From: Rhynchosporium graminicola
Taxonomy: Eukaryota; Ascomycota; Leotiomycetes; Helotiales; Ploettnerulaceae
DNA length: 64,000 bases
Direction: 5' to 3'
Assembly (NCBI GenBank): GCA_900074885.1
Contig: FJUW01000003.1
Coordinates: 835,273 to 899,272, forward strand
The notes below the pieces were generated by a model. That model did no database searches. It was not told the origin of the DNA and saw only the letters and a program-made list of their open reading frames with translations. Below, in pieces: positions 1 to 10,952 of the stretch. The position numbers and the translations under genes are program-made. Each line of letters opens with the position of its first letter. Within the stretch, counting starts at the first letter, position 1.

Positions 1-367
1 GCTTGTCCGCAAACCATCTACGTGTAGAAATGGAAATCAGTAGGTGCTTCTTCACAGACGATTTATCGAGTATGAGTATGACTTACGACATTGGGAGCTC
101 CACCAGGGCAAGTCCAGAGGTCGCATGTCTCCTTCTGGCCTCGGCAGCGGCAGTTTGTCTGGCCAGCGATTTTGCCACCATTGCAAGCGGGAACTGAATG
201 AGAAAGTCAGAGTCCTCGTAGTTAGAGACGACATATTTCTGCTCACGGATTCTGCTGCAATCAGCACGTTGCTCCAGGACCGAGTCACGAGCTTCAGTCG
301 TGCCAGGCATGGCGAGAACACCAGTGGCAAGGAGGGCAAAGAGCTGGATAGTAGTGAAGAATTGCAT
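1..367 (-). CDS. Small secreted cysteine-rich protein (3' partial)
   Basis: Predicted secreted small protein of unknown function, possibly effector-like; the C-terminus lies beyond the window. Exons are 367-247, 193-87 and 17-<1. Intron 1 (53 bp) has a GTGAGC donor, an internal CTAAC and a CAG acceptor. Intron 2 (69 bp) has a GTAAGT donor and a TAG acceptor. The start is chosen because residues 1-19 form a clean signal peptide (MQFFTTIQLF, then ALLATGVLA). After splicing, cysteines fall at residues 37, 44, 55, 57, 64, 69 and 79, a dense C-x-C pattern that disappears if the first exon is read straight through. Reading through gives an Arg/Ala-rich tail that looks like noise. The splice prediction is strong because frame, motif and cysteine spacing agree. 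I recognise no named family. Calling it an effector would be inference from size, signal peptide and cysteine content only. Confidence 0.75.
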
Positions 368-2354
368 CGTGAGGACTTGATGTACTAAGTATTGGGTACT
401 AGGTTTTGAAGGAATGGTTGATTGGTTTGATTTCTGGTGTATAGGAGTATGAGCTGATGATGCGAGAAAGAAGGGAAAAGGCGTCTTCCCCGATGTTTTT
501 ATACCATTTTTTCTTCGATATGACATGCACCCTTCACTTCTTAGTTTGGGATTAGTATGGTCAACACCGCTCTAACTGCGAAATCCGCGTAAAGGTACTA
601 CGAAGCAATCCTTGAACCTTACCTGAACTTTCGAGATGTCCAGTGAAATATTCCAAACCGTAAGCTTACTTGTGTCTAAGGTCTTCGCAAGGTTCCTTTG
701 TGTCATTCTTTGCCATTTTCTTCATCTTTGCAGCTGTTTACTTGAAACCCCGGCATAGGAATTACGTGATAGAGACTCACTATCTCGAACTGTCCAATTA
801 TAGTAGTCAAATCGTGTGGCCTCCTTTGGAAAGTGATCCAGATCATTCAAGCGGTCTGTTTATGGAATGCTTATGCTAGTCGTATGCTCTCCACTTTGTA
901 GATCACAGTACCTCGAGCAGTCCAGTTGTAAGTACCAAGTCTTACAAGCTATATTCGGGCTATTCAGTATATCGTCGGTCTAACTGCAAAGGTTTACCGA
1001 TACCTCTCTATATGCGATCCAATTAGAGAGCCTTAGTCGTAACATACTATCTGAATTTACTATATCTAGAATGAGAATGATTTCATGTCTGTCGCCGCGT
1101 AGAGGAGTGTCATTTGATTTGAGGGTTGGGACTCCTCGTCCCTTGGCAGTGAAACGTGTTAATACGCGTAGAAATGATCTACCAATCTTACATGGTTGCC
1201 CACCTTGTCGTAGATGCAGTATATTGTCAACCGGAAGCAAACTTCATTGTGGTGAACTTGCTCAGCTTACGATCTCCCCAAAATTCATAGGCGGAGATTG
1301 CATCATAGTACCCACATTTAGTAGCTCTACCTTGAGATCAGTCCTGTCGTACAAAGTATTGAGGATCTATTGTGTAGCTACGGCATACGATATACGATAT
1401 ACGAGACATCGATCCTAAATGATCCCTCCGCCTTGTCGCAGATACAGTAAGTTCTCAAGCGGTGGCCAATTTTGTCAACTATTGAGCTGCTCAGCTTAAG
1501 ATCTCCCTGGTATGATAGACGGAGATTAATCATAATTCTTACGTTCTGGTAGCTCTACTTTGTCATGGGTTCTGTCATACAAAGCATCAAGGATCTATGG
1601 TGTAGGTAAGACTAAAAGAAGACAACCAAAGAAGAAGGAAAGACGCATTCATCCAGTCAGAACCATCAGATCGTAAGGTAAACCGTCATGCAGTTACGTC
1701 CTATATCCGAGCGCAAGTCTGCTTGATCGTACCTAGCTAGGTACATAACATAGAAGTAAGCCCTCGTCATCTCACAGAGGTTGTACAAATCGGATGACTC
1801 TCTCGGATCAGTGGTGCGTTTGTAACACAAGGAACGGCCCGCCAAGTGGCTTGGCCTAGCTGCAAGTACGGGAGAGGCGTAGTTGACCAACTTTGATTGT
1901 TTCTAATATGATCACGCTCTTATTTGCCTCCCATACTGCAGGGTTACCGTATCAGCTTATTTTGCGAGTGCTTTCGTGATTAGCACTAATTCTTGAAAGG
2001 ATCCAAGCGCATTAGAAAAAGTTGAATGTGCAGGCAAACCAGCACTTTTTCAGTCTCGGAGTTGGGGACGTCGTGGGAGACCTGCTTTTAGACACTTGCA
2101 AGCTCATCTACAGTGTGGTTCTGTCACGCAGAAGCAACAACCAATGATCAATGTTGAAATTATGTAACCCAGGAGGACTTGCTTCCGCATCAGGCACTTC
2201 CTGATTGTGAGATTTTGTGGTCATGAAATCAAGATGCCATCACGTGGAACTCAAAGTACTCAGAGTAGAAATATCTTGCAGTCAGAAGTTGTCTTATTGA
2301 AGCACCATGTACTAGTTACAAGTTTCCATGCCCAACGAAGGTTAATGCATTGAA
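368..2354. other. Gene-poor spacer, about 2 kb
   Basis: No convincing gene. Short open frames at 980-1240 (-) and 1071-1418 (+) have no recognisable domain and overlap a duplicated segment. The stretch holds the diverged tandem duplication described separately and a perfect 16-bp palindrome at 1729-1744 (GTACCTAGCTAGGTAC). Confidence 0.6.
1199..1608 (+). repeat. Diverged direct tandem duplication (two units of about 180 bp)
   Basis: Copy A is about 1199-1382 and copy B about 1428-1608. Shared words appear in the same order in both: CACCTTGTCG/CGCCTTGTCG, GCTCAGCTTA, GATCTCCC, GGCGGAGATT/GACGGAGATT, GTAGCTCTAC, TCGTACAAAG/TCATACAAAG, AGGATCTATTGTGTAG/AGGATCTATGGTGTAG. The copies differ by many substitutions and small indels, so the duplication is old or the element mutates quickly. 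No coding frame is conserved between the copies. It may be a remnant of a repetitive element or a simple local duplication. Confidence 0.7.
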
Positions 2355-3485
2355 TTATTCAAAGAACTTGAAGCTGTAGCCCTCGTTGACATTGTCTCCC
2401 GGTACATTCTTACGACTGTACTTAGTCTTAGACCACCATACGAAACTTCCCGTAAACCAAGCACGATTTTCCCAGCTGTACTGGGTGCCCTTCTGCACAC
2501 CATGAAAAACGAAAGGAATGGTTGAGGTACCACCAGGACTCTTGTTGATATCACCATCAACAAGAGCAAAGGTGTGATGACCCGGCCCATCAATGTACAG
2601 AGTTGCGTCCCATCCGCTCATCATTCTGTTCTGGTGAGATCCAAAGAGACAGCCGTTGGACTTGTACCAATCCCAAACATTTCGAGGATTACCTCCTTTC
2701 CTCAGGCGGAGATCTGCAAGACAGTAGTTGTTGTCCCAACTGCCGTTTGCTGAATAGACAATGTGCAATTGTCCATTAGGGTCGATGATAGCTTCAGCTC
2801 CTTCGTTGATGAGAGGTCGATCGGCCTGCTCCCATGACTCTCGGGGTTGCGAGATAATGAATCGTTCGCCAACGGGCCTCGACGGACTGTCCATGCGGCA
2901 GATGTAAAGATTCTGCTCCTGGTTGTTGCTCACACTATCCCATCCAGACCATACAAACCAGCCTTCTCCTTGGAAAACGAAAAAAGTACCATCTATAGCC
3001 CACTAATGATACGTTAGCTCTTTCTCTGCATTACAAGTCTCCAAAGTGTTGTGTGACATCAGTAGATTGTTAAAGATTATTCTTACTTGATCATTCGGCA
3101 AAGCTAGCTTCTGATGGGCAGAGTATGTACCCAAAGGCGAGTCGGCGCTGATGACATACATTCTGTGAGCGGCATCCTTGCCTGCAGAAAAATGTATGAA
3201 AGTTCGACCCAGGTCCGTAGTAATCTCTGGCGCCCAAACGTCGCCGATGGTATTGTCCCAAACTTTCTGTCGCTGGACATTGGCGGCACCAAGTCCTTCA
3301 AGTGAGGACGCTGCACGCACGTAGATGCCATCAGCAGATTCAGCAGAATAGTAAGTAGTTCCGATTTTCATTATTGCCGGGTCAGCTCCACCCCTGATCT
3401 TGACTGCTGAAGTGTAATCCAGAAGGCAAAATAGTATGGCGCTGACTACCAACAGAAGAGAAGCAGATTGTCTTCGAAACGACAT
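2355..3485 (-). CDS. Secreted glycoside hydrolase family 43 (GH43)
   Basis: Predicted extracellular GH43 enzyme acting on arabinose- or xylose-containing plant polysaccharides; the substrate cannot be told from sequence. Exons are 3485-3087 and 3002-2355 (348 aa), with an 84-bp intron (GTAAGA donor, TAG acceptor). A signal peptide occupies about residues 1-26. The three GH43 catalytic acids are present in family order: base Asp35 in GGADPAI, pKa-modulating Asp137 in WAIDGTFF, and general acid Glu200 in INEGAEA. A GPGHHTF motif lies towards the C-terminus, as usual in the five-bladed propeller. Length fits a single catalytic domain without a carbohydrate-binding module. In-frame upstream ATGs exist, but MSFRRQ places the hydrophobic signal at the N-terminus. 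A CCCCTT repeat lies just upstream, at 3583-3605. Confidence 0.88.
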
Positions 3486-5215
3486 GATGGGCGAGTTTAG
3501 CATAGCTGAGAGCTCCTTGGAGAGTAAGATGAAGATACAGTTTCTCATCCTCAAAGCCATCAGCATCTCTTTATATCTTTTACCCTTCCCCTTCCCCTTC
3601 CCCTTGCACGACGCTCCACTGCTTTGCCTCTCATCCTTTAGCAGCTTTATAAATATCCTGCACTTAGGACCACTTTCCAATGATCGATCCTGCAATAGTT
3701 TCTACTAGTAGTATATCTAGTTAGCATGTATAAATGTTTGACATCCAGGCGCAGCAACCTTGCTCAGAACTAGGAGTTGTGATGCATGACTTCGACAAGG
3801 TAACTCCAAATTGGGGAAAGAGCTCCATTTCTATACCGAGCTTCACAGATTTCTTACAGTGGCATTGTCCTGATTGGGAAGCTCAAATGTACAGGGTCCA
3901 TTTTGTGAGCGCCAAGGTGGCTAGGTAAGAGGCACAGCATGCAATTACAGAATCAGCCTCAATAGGATTTGCGGATCCGACCGAATTTTTTACAATCCTA
4001 GATCCGTCAGACAGTAGCGAGGCAAGTTCATCTCCAGCGAAGCAAGGACCTGTTATCTTCAATAAATTTATCAAATAAAATGCTTGACGTTGAAGTAATA
4101 CTTGAACGAAATATCCTATTCGGAGTGAAAGTCGGGAAAATATCACAGGACAGCAAGAAAAAAGAATACTTCGAAGTCGCACAAAACATTTGATGGCTTT
4201 GCATAATCGATGAGTTAACTTCGCCCGAGACGACCTTCCCCGGCCTTGTAGTAGCATCATTAGTGGAATGGAGTCTCTTTGGAGTCCTCAACCCCCAGAA
4301 ATCTTGTGAAAACAGCGGCTGGCTCGGGTCAATTCTTGTGAGATTTGAGAAGAAAAACACAACATGCAACCCAGCAGAGAACGCTCGATAAGCTCAGCAA
4401 ACCTAATCAAGATTTGGGGGAGCAGTCTTGAAAAGATCAGAAAGCCACTTTCGGAATAATTCATTCCAAAGTGAGGTAGGTCATGTACCGTACCCTGTTT
4501 CTCGTACACTTATACTAAGCCAGCGGCAGCTTTCAATACAGTATCGAAGCTTGAGTAGCAGCAGTACGATAACTTGCACTCTTTCTCCTACCTGAAGAAC
4601 CTCAAAATTTGAGGCAAAATTTGAGAGCCAAACCAGTGCATCATGAAAGTGAAGAATCTCAATAGTCGTCATAGCTGCTTGGATGTGGGATTCATCAACT
4701 CCACGACTGGAATGAGTTACAAACAAGTCCTTCGAGGGGTAAGTACCATTCAGCACTACAGTATCAAGTTCAATCAACACTGGTACTTGAGCTTTGCACC
4801 AGGTCGAAACGAGACGAATTTGAACCGTAAGCCATGGTTGACGGAAACACGCGAGGATGAAATACCCCCATCGAGATGTATGTTACAGTATTTCAGCTCG
4901 GAACAATCCGAATGTCTTGCCATACGGCAACCTTTTACTCAACTACCGCTATTCCAAAAATCGAATATAAACTCCACCCCCACCTTTCAATTACTCATAC
5001 ATGCACAGACGCGAGACTGAAGTCCTCTAGTATTGTACATGAATCGTGATTATCTGCAGCTGAGTTATATTTCGAAGTGCTCCCATCTGTTGCACGCACC
5101 CCTCTATTCCTCATCAACCCCCCATTTTCTCTACAATCCATACCCTACCCTCTCAATATCTTCTTGTCTGAAACCAGGGCACAATTTTCAATTGCACAGC
5201 TGAGAGGCTCTTTTA
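3486..5215. other. Spacer, about 1.7 kb, no assigned gene
   Basis: Short minus-strand frames at 3883-4260, 4028-4369, 4288-4509 and 4481-4780 are open, but I could not chain them across splice sites into a recognisable protein. A degraded or lineage-specific minus-strand gene between about 4780 and 3883 is possible but unsupported. The region also contains the upstream sequences of the two flanking, divergently oriented genes. Confidence 0.45.
3583..3605 (+). repeat. CCCCTT microsatellite
   Basis: About four units of a CCCCTT hexamer on the plus strand, just upstream of the GH43 start, so on the GH43 strand it is AAGGGG-rich leader or promoter DNA. It may modulate expression, but nothing in the sequence shows this. 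Confidence 0.8.
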
Positions 5216-6544
5216 ATGATGGCTACACCTCCGCAGCCCAAATCTATTTTGATCTTGGGACATGGAGTGTTTGGTCTTTCGACGGCATATTCGCTATCAC
5301 TCCGTCCCTCCTTCGCCAACACAACCATTACTCTTCTCGACCGCTCAATTTTCCCTTCTCCTGACGGATCATCTGTCGATACTTCTCGTATCATCCGCGC
5401 CGACTACCATGATGCCGCATATGCAGCTCTCGCTGAACGAGCGCAAGAGACATGGCGCCAACAAGGCCCAAATGACCTGGGTGGACAAGGTAGATACACG
5501 GAAAGTGGATTAGTACTGGTTGCAAACAAGGGAGAACAAGGAGAGGATTATGTCAGAGGTAGTCTGGAAAATGTGGCATACATAGCCAAAAATTGTGGAG
5601 ATGAAGGTGCGGTACAGGAATTTAAACACAGATCTGAGATCGAAGCGGCTGTTGGAGCGGGAGGAGGAAGCGGAGACTGGGGATATATCAATCGTAGAAG
5701 TGGATGGGCAGACGCCGAAGCTGGTATGATATGGCTTAGGAAAAAGGTTGAAGCTACCGGGAGGGTGGATTTCAAGCAGGGTGAAGTGATTTCTCTGGTC
5801 AAAGATGGCAAGAAAGTCACAGGTGCCAAGCTAACATCTGGGAAAGTTGAGAGCGCCGATTTGGTCATATTAGCAACGGGAGCATGGTCGGGAAAGCTTG
5901 TGGATCTCCAAGGGAGGGCCCAAGCTACTGGGCAAGTACTATGCTACCTTGACATCACAGAAGAGGAGCAGAAAAAGCTCGGGAAGTGTCCTGTTCTTCT
6001 TAATATGAGTACTGGAATGTTCATCATTCCTCCTGCCAACCGGACTCTCAAGGTAGCGAGACACGCCTACGGTCTCTTAAACCCAGTCACAATTCCTGAT
6101 CCATGCGACTCATCCAAGAACATCACCACTTCCCTCCCTAAAACTGCCTATGATGACCCCGATCTATGGGTACCACATGAGGGTGAAAGTGATTGCCGCA
6201 AAGCTTTGCGGGAAATGATTCCATGGCTCGCCGAGCGGCCATTTGCGAAAAGCAAAATATGCTGGTACACAGATACTCCTAAAGGAGATTTCATAATGAC
6301 TTACCATCCGGAATTCGAGGGGCTCTTCCTAGCAACTGGAGGAAGCGGGCACGGATACAAGTTTCTACCGGTGATCGGAGATTGCATTGTCGATACTATC
6401 GAAGGCAACTGTCCAAAGGAATTCAAAGAGAAGTGGGCATGGTCTCCGGATTGTGTCGAGAATGTTGTGACTATGGATGGCAGTAGAGGAAGTAAGCCGG
6501 GCTTGATATTGGAAGAGGAGTTGAGGAAGGGGAGTAAGCTTTGA
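5216..6544 (+). CDS. FAD-dependent amino-acid/amine oxidoreductase (sarcosine oxidase / fructosyl-amine oxidase-like)
   Basis: Predicted flavoenzyme of the DAO superfamily that oxidises a secondary amine such as sarcosine, saccharopine, pipecolate or a fructosyl amino acid; the exact substrate is unknown. It is an intronless 442-aa frame starting with a double Met. The N-terminal Rossmann motif is visible at about residues 11-20 (ILILGHGVFG), followed by an acidic strand end (LLDRS). Near the C-terminus, Cys in SKICWYTDTPKGDF sits where MSOX and fructosyl-amine oxidases attach FAD covalently. Beyond it is the GGSGHGYKFLPVIG motif typical of this group. Length matches the family (about 430-450 aa). 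No peroxisomal SKL-type end is present; the chain ends GSKL, which only loosely resembles a PTS1. Family assignment is firm; the substrate is not. Confidence 0.88.
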   Translation: MMATPPQPKSILILGHGVFGLSTAYSLSLRPSFANTTITLLDRSIFPSPDGSSVDTSRIIRADYHDAAYAALAERAQETWRQQGPNDLGGQGRYTESGLVLVANKGEQGEDYVRGSLENVAYIAKNCGDEGAVQEFKHRSEIEAAVGAGGGSGDWGYINRRSGWADAEAGMIWLRKKVEATGRVDFKQGEVISLVKDGKKVTGAKLTSGKVESADLVILATGAWSGKLVDLQGRAQATGQVLCYLDITEEEQKKLGKCPVLLNMSTGMFIIPPANRTLKVARHAYGLLNPVTIPDPCDSSKNITTSLPKTAYDDPDLWVPHEGESDCRKALREMIPWLAERPFAKSKICWYTDTPKGDFIMTYHPEFEGLFLATGGSGHGYKFLPVIGDCIVDTIEGNCPKEFKEKWAWSPDCVENVVTMDGSRGSKPGLILEEELRKGSKL

Positions 6545-7337
6545 TAGCTCATCTACAAATGAATTTCCAGACGAATCATCAAATTCACAGTACTATTCGT
6601 TTCATGCTGCTTCGTTCTGAATACTCCTCAAAACGCAACTCAACTTTTTCAAGTCTTTGGAAATGTCTGATTGTCATAGACTGGACGCAAATATACCGGC
6701 GACCGTTTGCATTTTGATCACCTTTTTTTGGGATCCCTCGGAGGAGCAGGCTTGAAAAATATACAGCTGTGATTAGGGCATGCTGTTGCCATTTCCGATG
6801 AAAATAGGTGATCAGCTTGCCGCATTTGTATAGTTTTGATACAACGAAACTTGATGCCCGTACGCAGAGGAAGAACCCTTTTTCCGGGCTCAGGTCGCTG
6901 GGACTGCATGCTAAGTGCACAAAATTGTTTCAGATAAACATGATATATACAATACAAGTGAGGCGACATGGTGGAGAGCGCCAACGCACACGACGCCCTA
7001 CGGAGTCTCGCTTAGACATCAATCAGTGTTGACATTGGTAAGGCAACGGCAACATCAGTTATTATTGTGAAAGGCAGACTGTTGAGCTAATTGAGCTTTT
7101 TTTGGAAGCAGTTCAGGATACGCACAAACTACCATAAAGTGCTTAGACCAGTTTTATCTGCTTCAAGTCTCATCACTGCTTCCGATCTCACCAACAACAT
7201 TCATCAGCCTCGAGACCGAACATCCCACGAATTTCTTGCGTCCTATATTCAATCCTCCGCAGCAGTTTTCCCACCCCTCGATCAGCCACCAATAGCGATA
7301 TATGAAGTTTCACCAAGTCGTAGACGTGAAACAAGTG
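6545..7337. other. Spacer, about 0.8 kb
   Basis: Lies between two convergent genes. Open frames at 6585-6984 (-) and 7091-7363 (+) lack domains, and the latter overlaps the 3' exon of the next gene on the other strand. Nothing else seen. Confidence 0.5.
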
Positions 7338-8072
7338 TTACCGCGGGTGAGCGTTCCGAATGACTCCGTGCCGGCCTCCAGAGACTTTGGGCAGATATTC
7401 AAGATACTGGCGATCGAGCTTGAAATACCGACATGCGTCATCTTCTGAGATCCAGAGAGGTGCAGAAGTGACTTGATCGTGGAATATTGAGGGTGTGGAT
7501 TCGAGGGCTGGTGGTTTCCCTGAGGGAAAGGGTGTATTAGTTAAATCACTTCAGTAAACTGTAGTGATGGAAACGTGATGTCTGGTATCTCAAGATACAT
7601 CAGTGAAATTGACAAACTTACAATCTGCAGATAGTGGCCCGGGTATCTGTTCTGATGCCGAATCATCATCATCTGCCAATGCTGCTCTCAAATCGTCGTA
7701 GCGTTCTTGCCGAAACCATCCCTCCTTTATTTTGGTTTGTAGCCACCAGACATAGCTGTCAGGGACCTGAGATAGTGTCTTGCCATGGTGTCTACCGAAG
7801 TTAATGACATACGGTTTTGACAGCTTGATGAATGGGTTGGTCAGTTCCTCTGCGCATATCGGGGAGGAAGGTCTCGAATAGCGTATAGAAACTGTCTCGA
7901 CTGGAGAGGAAGGCGGTGGAGAGCTGATCATGGAGAAGATGGAATTTTGCGCGGGAGTCGAAGGAGGGAAAGGAGGAAAAGGCTTTTGGAAGGACAAATT
8001 TATCTGCTTTGATTGTTTCCTATTTGGTGAATGAGGGGAGCTGCAACTCCTCGTAGGTGTGGTAGGAGGCAT
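7338..8072 (-). CDS. DUF3820-like small protein of unknown function
   Basis: Predicted 210-aa protein. Exons are 8072-7622 and 7519-7338, with a 102-bp intron (GTAAGT donor, CAG acceptor). The N-terminal half is proline/serine-rich and looks disordered. Around residues 95-120 there is a block FGRHHGKTLSQVP followed by DSYVWWL. It resembles the fungal form of DUF3820 and the C-terminal patch of exonuclease-X-type proteins, with the pattern FG.(x)GKTL..VP..Y..WL. Downstream comes an acidic DDDD stretch, then a conserved-looking tail (WISEDDACRYFKL). In-frame Met residues exist further upstream, but MPPTTP is preferred because it begins the low-complexity region typical of such proteins. Molecular role unknown; nucleic-acid binding would be a guess. 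Confidence 0.65.
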
Positions 8073-9215
8073 GTTGTAGGGCAGCGGATCTCGGTAAACT
8101 TGTAAACAAAGTAAATCGACCAGATTCAAACGCAGTTCGAACGGGAAAGATAGCAAAAATTGGCATTCAAGAGGAGCACAGCTCAACCCATCGGAGGGGA
8201 TAGGTGTCATATTTATAGAAAAATCAAAAACACCAGCAAGCAAACAGGATACAATTCTCAACCACACCTTGCTGCCCTACCACTCAGACTTCGAAAGAAA
8301 TTCAGCGTCTGTTGCCCTATGTTAATAGCGTATGAGGAGTCTTTACAGGCGGTAAATGCATAAATCTGCATAAAGTGCCCTGAACATGGAAATAATTCCA
8401 CGCTGCACTTCCCCGTGTCAGTCAGTGGCTTACCCGGTGAGTCCAGGCCCTGAAGATCTCGTATCACTATTGAAATTTGCAAAATGGGGTCTCTATGGCG
8501 ACCTGCTGGATTTTAGCGATCGTACATAATTCCTCGCTTGGTGAATCTAAAGCGGCGTGCACAATAACAACATCAGAATTCAACTTGAAGATGGGACTGA
8601 TGAGATGTGATATGCTCAAAGGTTATCAAACAGGTATGTTTCTAATCGGTAAGCAAGATTAATTTAATGGGTTTCCTTCCCACTTAACTTGTGTGACTCT
8701 TCGGGCCAATGAATCTATCTATAAGTCTCCGATGAAAAGAGCAACCTCGTGGTGCGAAGATATACAGTCCCATATCACAAATTCATTCCAAGAGTTGACT
8801 ACGATGTTATGGTATACTCGGAACTTTTCATAGCATGTTCTTTGAAGGCAATATCGTGAAGTATCGGATCGTTTCACGAAATACAAACTGGGTCAGCCTC
8901 GAGTGGGTAGAGCAATACGACATCCTGAGAAGACAAGGAGGGCATGAGCAGATTATAAGAGATAAAACAGAAGAGGCGGACTGCCAAACTTTCGGTCTAC
9001 TGGTATCTTACCGGCCGATTTCTTTTTCTCATCTGGTGTAGCTTTAATTACAGCTACAACTCAAACTTTGTGATTTTCGATTAACGGATACCGGCTATGG
9101 GCAAGACGACGCGATCCTACAATCAGGAAAGACGTTTAGAGAAGTGATTAATATATTAAATATGCCCGTGGTATATCTAAAGCATTTTTGTAACCACACT
9201 CGATCCTTATTGTGA
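8073..9215. other. Spacer, about 1.1 kb
   Basis: Only short frames without recognisable domains (8160-8363, 8477-8662 and 8835-9041 on plus; 8258-8482 on minus). Nothing else supported. Confidence 0.5.
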
Positions 9216-10530
9216 CTACCATGGCCACCACCCCTTCTTCGGCTCGGCAGTTGAAGGCAGCGGCTTCTCCTCCTTTTTTGCTCCAACGGCGGCCAGAGAT
9301 GGCATGACATTCTCTCTTTTTTGAATAGCCGACTCTGTCGTAGCCCTTGGCTTCTTGAGTTCAATCCAGTAGGTAGTGCCGCCATGCCACCACTTTGGCG
9401 TCTCAATATTCACAACTTCAAGTCCACTCTCCTCAACGATGCTTCTTATGTCCCTATTCCACCAACATCCAAATGACTTCGCATGACCCTCCGCCGACTT
9501 GTCCAAGAATTTGTTCAGCCATTTATATTTTCCTCTTCCATGTTCCAACAACAAGATCCTCCCCTCATCCTCCTTTACACACTCTCCCAGATTCCTCAAC
9601 AGCGCCACCGGATCGCTAACAGAGCACAATCCCATAGTCTGCACTACCGTATCATACTTTTTATCCAAGTTCCCACTTCTCTCATTCGCACTTTTCGGTG
9701 GTCCAGGAATGACTCCCTTCTCCGCCGCATCAGCAATAACCCACCTCACGCCCAAAATTCCAGGAAACATCTTCCCAAATTTTTCATGCGCGATCTCTAG
9801 CATCTCTCCACTCTTATCAACAGCCGTAAAACTCCTCACTTTTCCCTTCTTAATATCTCCCCGCGCATCAACCTTACCAACACCTTGGTATCCCTTGAAA
9901 TCCCACGAATAGAACTCAAGATTCCGACCTGTCCCTATGGAGACTTCGAGAACATCGCCTACGGCCTCGGAAGCCAGTTTCTGCCGCAGAGAGGAAATGC
10001 CCATCATTGACTCTGAGGAGTCAACTGTTTTGTCGAACGTGGTAGCGATTTTATCGTAGATATTCGAGACATCTTCCTGTAATGCTGGTGTGGTTTTGCG
10101 TGGCAGATCATCGTCCTTGGTGAATACGATATAATAATAAGATAGCCCTCCCGAAAAGCATAACAGCGCTATACTCCCAAAGAATATAGGAATTACTCGA
10201 TTCCTCAAAGGATTCGAATTAGGATTCGGCGTCGGATCTGGATTGATAATTCGAGGATTTTGCGGTCTATTGCAATGTAAGCCATATGTGAATCAAAGTA
10301 ATCGAATCGACCGACCTGTAATTTTTAGGCGCCTTCTTTAGAGGAGGGTTTACGGGTTCCGGATGCTTCCTATTCCCACCAGGCGTTCGTATCCTCTGGT
10401 ATGATACACCTCGTTTGTAGATATTTGTGCTCCAATATCGCCGGCACTCATAGCTTCTAACATGCTGTTGTAACAGAGGACCATTGGCTCGCGAGATGTG
10501 GCAGAATATCCGCCGATATCCTTTCTCCAT
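9216..10530 (-). CDS. OMS1-like mitochondrial membrane methyltransferase
   Basis: Predicted SAM-dependent class I methyltransferase anchored in the mitochondrial inner membrane, similar to fungal OMS1. Exons are 10530-10316 and 10266-9216 (421 aa), with a 49-bp intron; its donor GTCGGT is weak but frame and residue continuity support it. The N-terminus is rich in Arg, Ser and Tyr (RRYWSTNIYKRG), consistent with a presequence. A proline-rich linker precedes one hydrophobic segment at about residues 98-119. SAM motif I (VLEVSIGTGRN) is at about 177. A VDKSGEMLE block (motif II region) and the VQTMGLCSVSDP and LLLEHGRGK motifs follow, in typical UbiE/OMS1 order. The Lys/Pro tail ends WWPW. The substrate is unknown. 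Confidence 0.82.
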
Positions 10531-10952
10531 GATGCTGCTTGCTTCGTGGATGTGAACAAAAAGTCAAGCTCGAATATGGCGCCCGAGCAAACGTTTTGCG
10601 ATCCATTTGCGCCAGCAGCAGTTATATTGCAGAACGGCCCGTATGGCTGACTTTGCAGCCTGGATTGTGAGTCTCAGAGCTAAATTGCAATGTAAGACTT
10701 CGCACGGTTATTGGCCTCGAGCTGCTAGATGCAACGATGGTTGCTTGAATTGAGTTTTGGCATCAGTATTCATGCAAGGCTACGCGCAAGGCTGAATACA
10801 CTTTTTTTATTTCTTGCAATCACTGCTAATACTGCGTTTGACTCTCGTGATCAAGAACTTCTCGATAACCCCTTTTTACCAGGTAGTAAATCTCCTTATA
10901 TCAACTCTACAGTAGGAGTCTAGGAATACCTAGCTATGGCTGGCAACAGATC
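10531..10952. other. Spacer, about 0.4 kb
   Basis: Upstream region of the methyltransferase gene and the tail of the next minus-strand gene. It contains one copy of the recurring TACCTAGCT motif at 10927-10935. No gene seen. Confidence 0.5.

Noticed and set aside
1071..1418. 115-residue plus-strand ORF
   Set aside because: Overlaps the tandem duplication and its frame is not kept in the second copy.
3883..4780. Chain of minus-strand ORFs in the GH43-FAD oxidoreductase spacer
   Set aside because: I could not join them with convincing splice sites into a protein with recognisable motifs.
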